Source: JAKFFN01 sp964444305
GTDB taxonomy: Bacteria; Sumerlaeota; Sumerlaeia; Sumerlaeales; Sumerlaeaceae
Length of the DNA stretch: 8,831 bases
Reading direction: 5' to 3'
Assembly: GCA_964444305.1 (NCBI GenBank)
Contig: CAYUGQ010000109.1
Location: 1 to 8,831 of the forward strand
Part shown: positions 7,007 through 8,831 of the stretch, in pieces
Layout of the letters: each line of letters begins with the position of its first letter
Position numbering within the stretch: the stretch's first letter is position 1
The notes under the pieces: model-generated
Told to the model about the DNA's origin: nothing
What the model saw: only the letters and a program-made list of their open reading frames with translations
Databases searched by the model: none
Made by a program: the position numbers and the translations under genes

Positions 7007-8605
7007 TTAAGCACTGGATTGCTCCGCAGGAATCTCCCCCCCGCCATCCGCCGGAGGCGACCGTCGCCGCCTCAACCATCCACCCAGCGCCATCAGCGTC
7101 CCCAAAAGAACCAGGACAATCGCAAACCCGCTACCCGCCAGACCAATCTGGCCCAGCTCACCAACCAGCGGAGCATCCTTCCCCTGGATCAACTGAACCA
7201 CAAAATACACCAGCATAGGCATCCAAGCCAGCGGCATCAGCGCAAACCCCCAGATCAAACACATAGCCGCCCGCCGCGACCGCTTCTTCGGCTTCGCCGG
7301 CACACGCAAATCCTCCGGCGCAGCCTTCACACTCTTGCCCGGTTTCTGCTTAACTTTGGCCGAAGTCATCACCTCATCCGCCACAGGCACGCCTGAATCC
7401 TCCGCCACCTCAACCGGTTCCGGCTTCAAAGCCGTAATCTGCGGCAGACCAGACGTCGCCAGGAACCCATAACCACAATTCGCACATCGCACTCGCGCGT
7501 CCTGGTTAGACTCATGAATGCTGATCGGCGTCCCATCAAACGGGCAATGCGTAATCTGCATCAGCTCCGATTCCCCGTTCACATGCACCAGCTTCCGACT
7601 GTTCATATCACCCAGCGCACTCGTCAGCACCCGCAAATCCTTAAGCACCTGCTCCTGCTGCACCAGCAACATATCCGCATAACGCTGAAGATCCATCCGC
7701 CGCCGAAGCTGATTCAAAAACAACAGGCACGGATCATAAGTATCCTGCTCCCGCGCCCCCAGCCGCTCCATGCCCTCACGGCACGTCTTATGATACTCCT
7801 CAATCCGCACATCCAGCGGCTTCAGCACAGTCGACTCAATCGCCCGCTTCAATTGATCATAACGCGCAAGCGCCAGGTGATTATCCTCAATCGCATCTGT
7901 CAGCGGCCGATGCGACGCCGCCGCAGTAAGCACATTCCTCAAAGCCTGACTAAACACCGTATCCCGATACGGATCCCACTGCCGCAAAAGAGAAATCGCC
8001 GCCGAATTCATCCCCGAAGTATGCTGATTCCAGTCCAAACCCCGCATCGAACACACAATCCGGTGCGTAAAAGCCAGGTATTCCGGGGAAAGAGGTCCCT
8101 CTCCCGAGCGAGTCTGCCTCAGGTGTGCATCCGAAACCCCCGCCGCCGGTGCATTTAACAGCATCTTACCCATACCCAGGAAAATCGCCGTCACATCCGC
8201 CATACGGCCAGACGTCCGCTTCGGATCAACACTCCCGCCACCAATATTACTCGTGATCAGATAAGCCCGCGCCACCTGCCGCGCAATAGCCGAAAGAGCC
8301 ACCTCCGGCGAAGAAAACACCGAAGACGGAATCTCCAGCGCAAACTCTTCATGGTCCGGATCTGTCCGCACCAGATTCGCCGGCTGATCAGGCCCCACAA
8401 CACTGATATGAAACACAGCATTTCGCAACCCGATCCAGTCACTAAGCACCCGTGCCACCGTATTAACCGAAGAAGCATCAATAGAAACCAGCGGGGGAGA
8501 ATCAAGAATTCTATAATGGGCGCGGACACCAGCCGCGTTCTCCAGAATCGTCAGAAGGTCCAGAATATGGCGGGCAACCGGATCAGCCGCCAGCCGGCTA
8601 TCCAT
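7007..8605 (-). CDS. Unknown membrane-anchored protein: degenerate metallopeptidase-like domain, zinc ribbon, two membrane helices
   Basis: I do not recognise a named function. Residues are numbered from the TTG at 8611, two codons before the ATG I prefer. Residues about 85-155 resemble a family of bacterial zincin-like proteins with a helix HExxH and a following TDxxAVFLGFGxxxLN segment. Here the helix reads ARQVARAYL (110-118), so all three core residues are replaced, while ADVTAIFLGMGKMLLN (138-153) is kept. Residues about 245-335 are mostly helical and charged. A zinc ribbon follows: C356 and D359 in CPFDGT, then C376 and C379 in CANC. A basic linker (KPKKRSRR, 440-447) leads to two membrane helices (about 449-473 and 487-512), then WLRRRR. 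By the positive-inside rule both ends are cytoplasmic. ATG at 8605 is preferred because GGGGG lies 6 bases upstream; the TTG abuts that tract. It is probably first in an operon with the nuclease and ligase. Confidence 0.85.
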   Translation of the reverse strand: MDSRLAADPVARHILDLLTILENAAGVRAHYRILDSPPLVSIDASSVNTVARVLSDWIGLRNAVFHISVVGPDQPANLVRTDPDHEEFALEIPSSVFSSPEVALSAIARQVARAYLITSNIGGGSVDPKRTSGRMADVTAIFLGMGKMLLNAPAAGVSDAHLRQTRSGEGPLSPEYLAFTHRIVCSMRGLDWNQHTSGMNSAAISLLRQWDPYRDTVFSQALRNVLTAAASHRPLTDAIEDNHLALARYDQLKRAIESTVLKPLDVRIEEYHKTCREGMERLGAREQDTYDPCLLFLNQLRRRMDLQRYADMLLVQQEQVLKDLRVLTSALGDMNSRKLVHVNGESELMQITHCPFDGTPISIHESNQDARVRCANCGYGFLATSGLPQITALKPEPVEVAEDSGVPVADEVMTSAKVKQKPGKSVKAAPEDLRVPAKPKKRSRRAAMCLIWGFALMPLAWMPMLVYFVVQLIQGKDAPLVGELGQIGLAGSGFAIVLVLLGTLMALGGWLRRRRSPPADGGGEIPAEQSSA

Positions 8606-8611
8606 CCACAA

Positions 8612-8616
8612 CCCCC
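8612..8616 (-). promoter_or_regulatory. Ribosome site deciding the start of the unknown membrane protein
   Basis: A GGGGG tract on the - strand stands 6 bases before the ATG at 8605-8603 and is a reasonable Shine-Dalgarno substitute. The alternative TTG codon at 8611-8609 touches the tract and would have no room for ribosome binding. This favours the ATG and a 532-residue product. Confidence 0.5.
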
Positions 8617-8663
8617 AAAGTCACAATCTCAAAAGCCCTAGTCATCCACAAACAGTAAAGCAT

Positions 8664-8693
8664 TTAACAGGTTAATTCCAGTTCAGGTCAGTT
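8664..8693. repeat. Palindrome and CAGKT repeats upstream of the operon
   Basis: TTAACAGGTTAA (8664-8675) is a perfect 5-bp inverted repeat with a two-base centre. It overlaps the first of four CAGKT words: CAGGT (8668), CAGTT (8679), CAGGT (8684) and CAGTT (8689). The last three are head-to-tail at 5-base steps and the first is 11 bases away. The cluster lies 59-88 bases before the start codon at 8605, a sensible place for an operator. Such short words can arise by chance, so binding by a regulator is only a suggestion. Confidence 0.35.
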
Positions 8694-8831
8694 ATTTCCG
8701 CGCATCACACAAGCCAGATTTCTCATCATCAGCATCGAGCCAAATCCCGGCACGCTGACTTTGACAGCGAGGAAAGCTTTACAGGTTCCCCACTACGTCG
8801 ATTCGGCGTAAAAAGTCTCCCATACCTCACC

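Larger units (their letters stand above)
8606..8831. other. Non-coding upstream region
   Basis: This 226-base stretch holds no convincing coding sequence; the only ATG-led frames are very short. It must carry the promoter for the three-gene operon to its left, but no clear -35/-10 pair could be assigned on the - strand. A perfect TTGACA occurs on the + strand at 8761 without a matching -10 box. Short repeats lie at 8664-8693. Confidence 0.6.

Noticed and set aside
7514..8158. Open frame of about 214 codons on the + strand opposite the unknown membrane protein gene
   Set aside because: Basic, low-information translation. The - strand frame has a zinc ribbon, membrane helices and a plausible ribosome site.
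8761..8790. + strand promoter starting with TTGACA
   Set aside because: The -35 match is perfect but no -10-like box lies at 16-18 bases, and no gene starts downstream in the window.
8779..8823. 14-codon ATG-led frame on the - strand at the right end
   Set aside because: It is preceded by an in-frame TGA and ends after 14 codons; too short to support without expression or conservation evidence.

Overview
The window is a fragment of a GC-rich bacterial chromosome with seven protein genes, almost no free space, and no RNA genes, insertion sequences, CRISPR arrays or prophage signs that I can see. The organism cannot be named from the sequence alone. The gene set and the family of the large unknown protein at the right end fit a member of the Planctomycetota/Verrucomicrobiota group; this is a low-confidence inference. 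The + strand is strongly C-rich over G across the whole window, whichever way the genes point. This suggests the - strand is the leading strand of replication.

Layout, left to right. (1) 1-902 (+): the C-terminal three quarters of a type II NADH dehydrogenase, cut by the window edge. (2) 923-2128 and 2197-2808 (-): a two-gene riboflavin cluster, transcribed as riboflavin synthase (ribE) then bifunctional ribBA. The 68-base gap holds two small stem-loops. (3) 2809-2900: a short AT-rich divergent intergenic region with a possible ribE promoter. (4) 2901-4202 (+): a LuxC-family acyl-CoA reductase, convergent with the next block. (5) 7007-8605, 5897-6964 and 4251-5900 (-): a probable three-gene operon, transcribed right to left. 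It encodes a membrane-anchored protein of unknown function, a metallo-beta-lactamase-fold DNA nuclease and an ATP-dependent DNA ligase. The nuclease and ligase genes overlap by ATGA. (6) 8606-8831: a non-coding stretch with short repeated CAGKT words and a small palindrome.

How the genes work together. RibE and RibBA supply steps of riboflavin synthesis, the source of the FAD used by the NADH dehydrogenase; the other riboflavin genes (ribD, ribH) are not here. The nuclease and ligase are two members of the known bacterial four-gene DNA repair set (Lhr-type helicase, metallophosphoesterase, nuclease, ligase). The helicase and phosphoesterase are absent from the window. In their place, directly upstream, is the unknown protein. 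It looks like a zinc-metalloprotease-fold domain that has lost its HExxH zinc site, followed by a helical region, an incomplete zinc ribbon and two membrane helices. That protein and its link to the repair pair are the most novel-looking content of the window.
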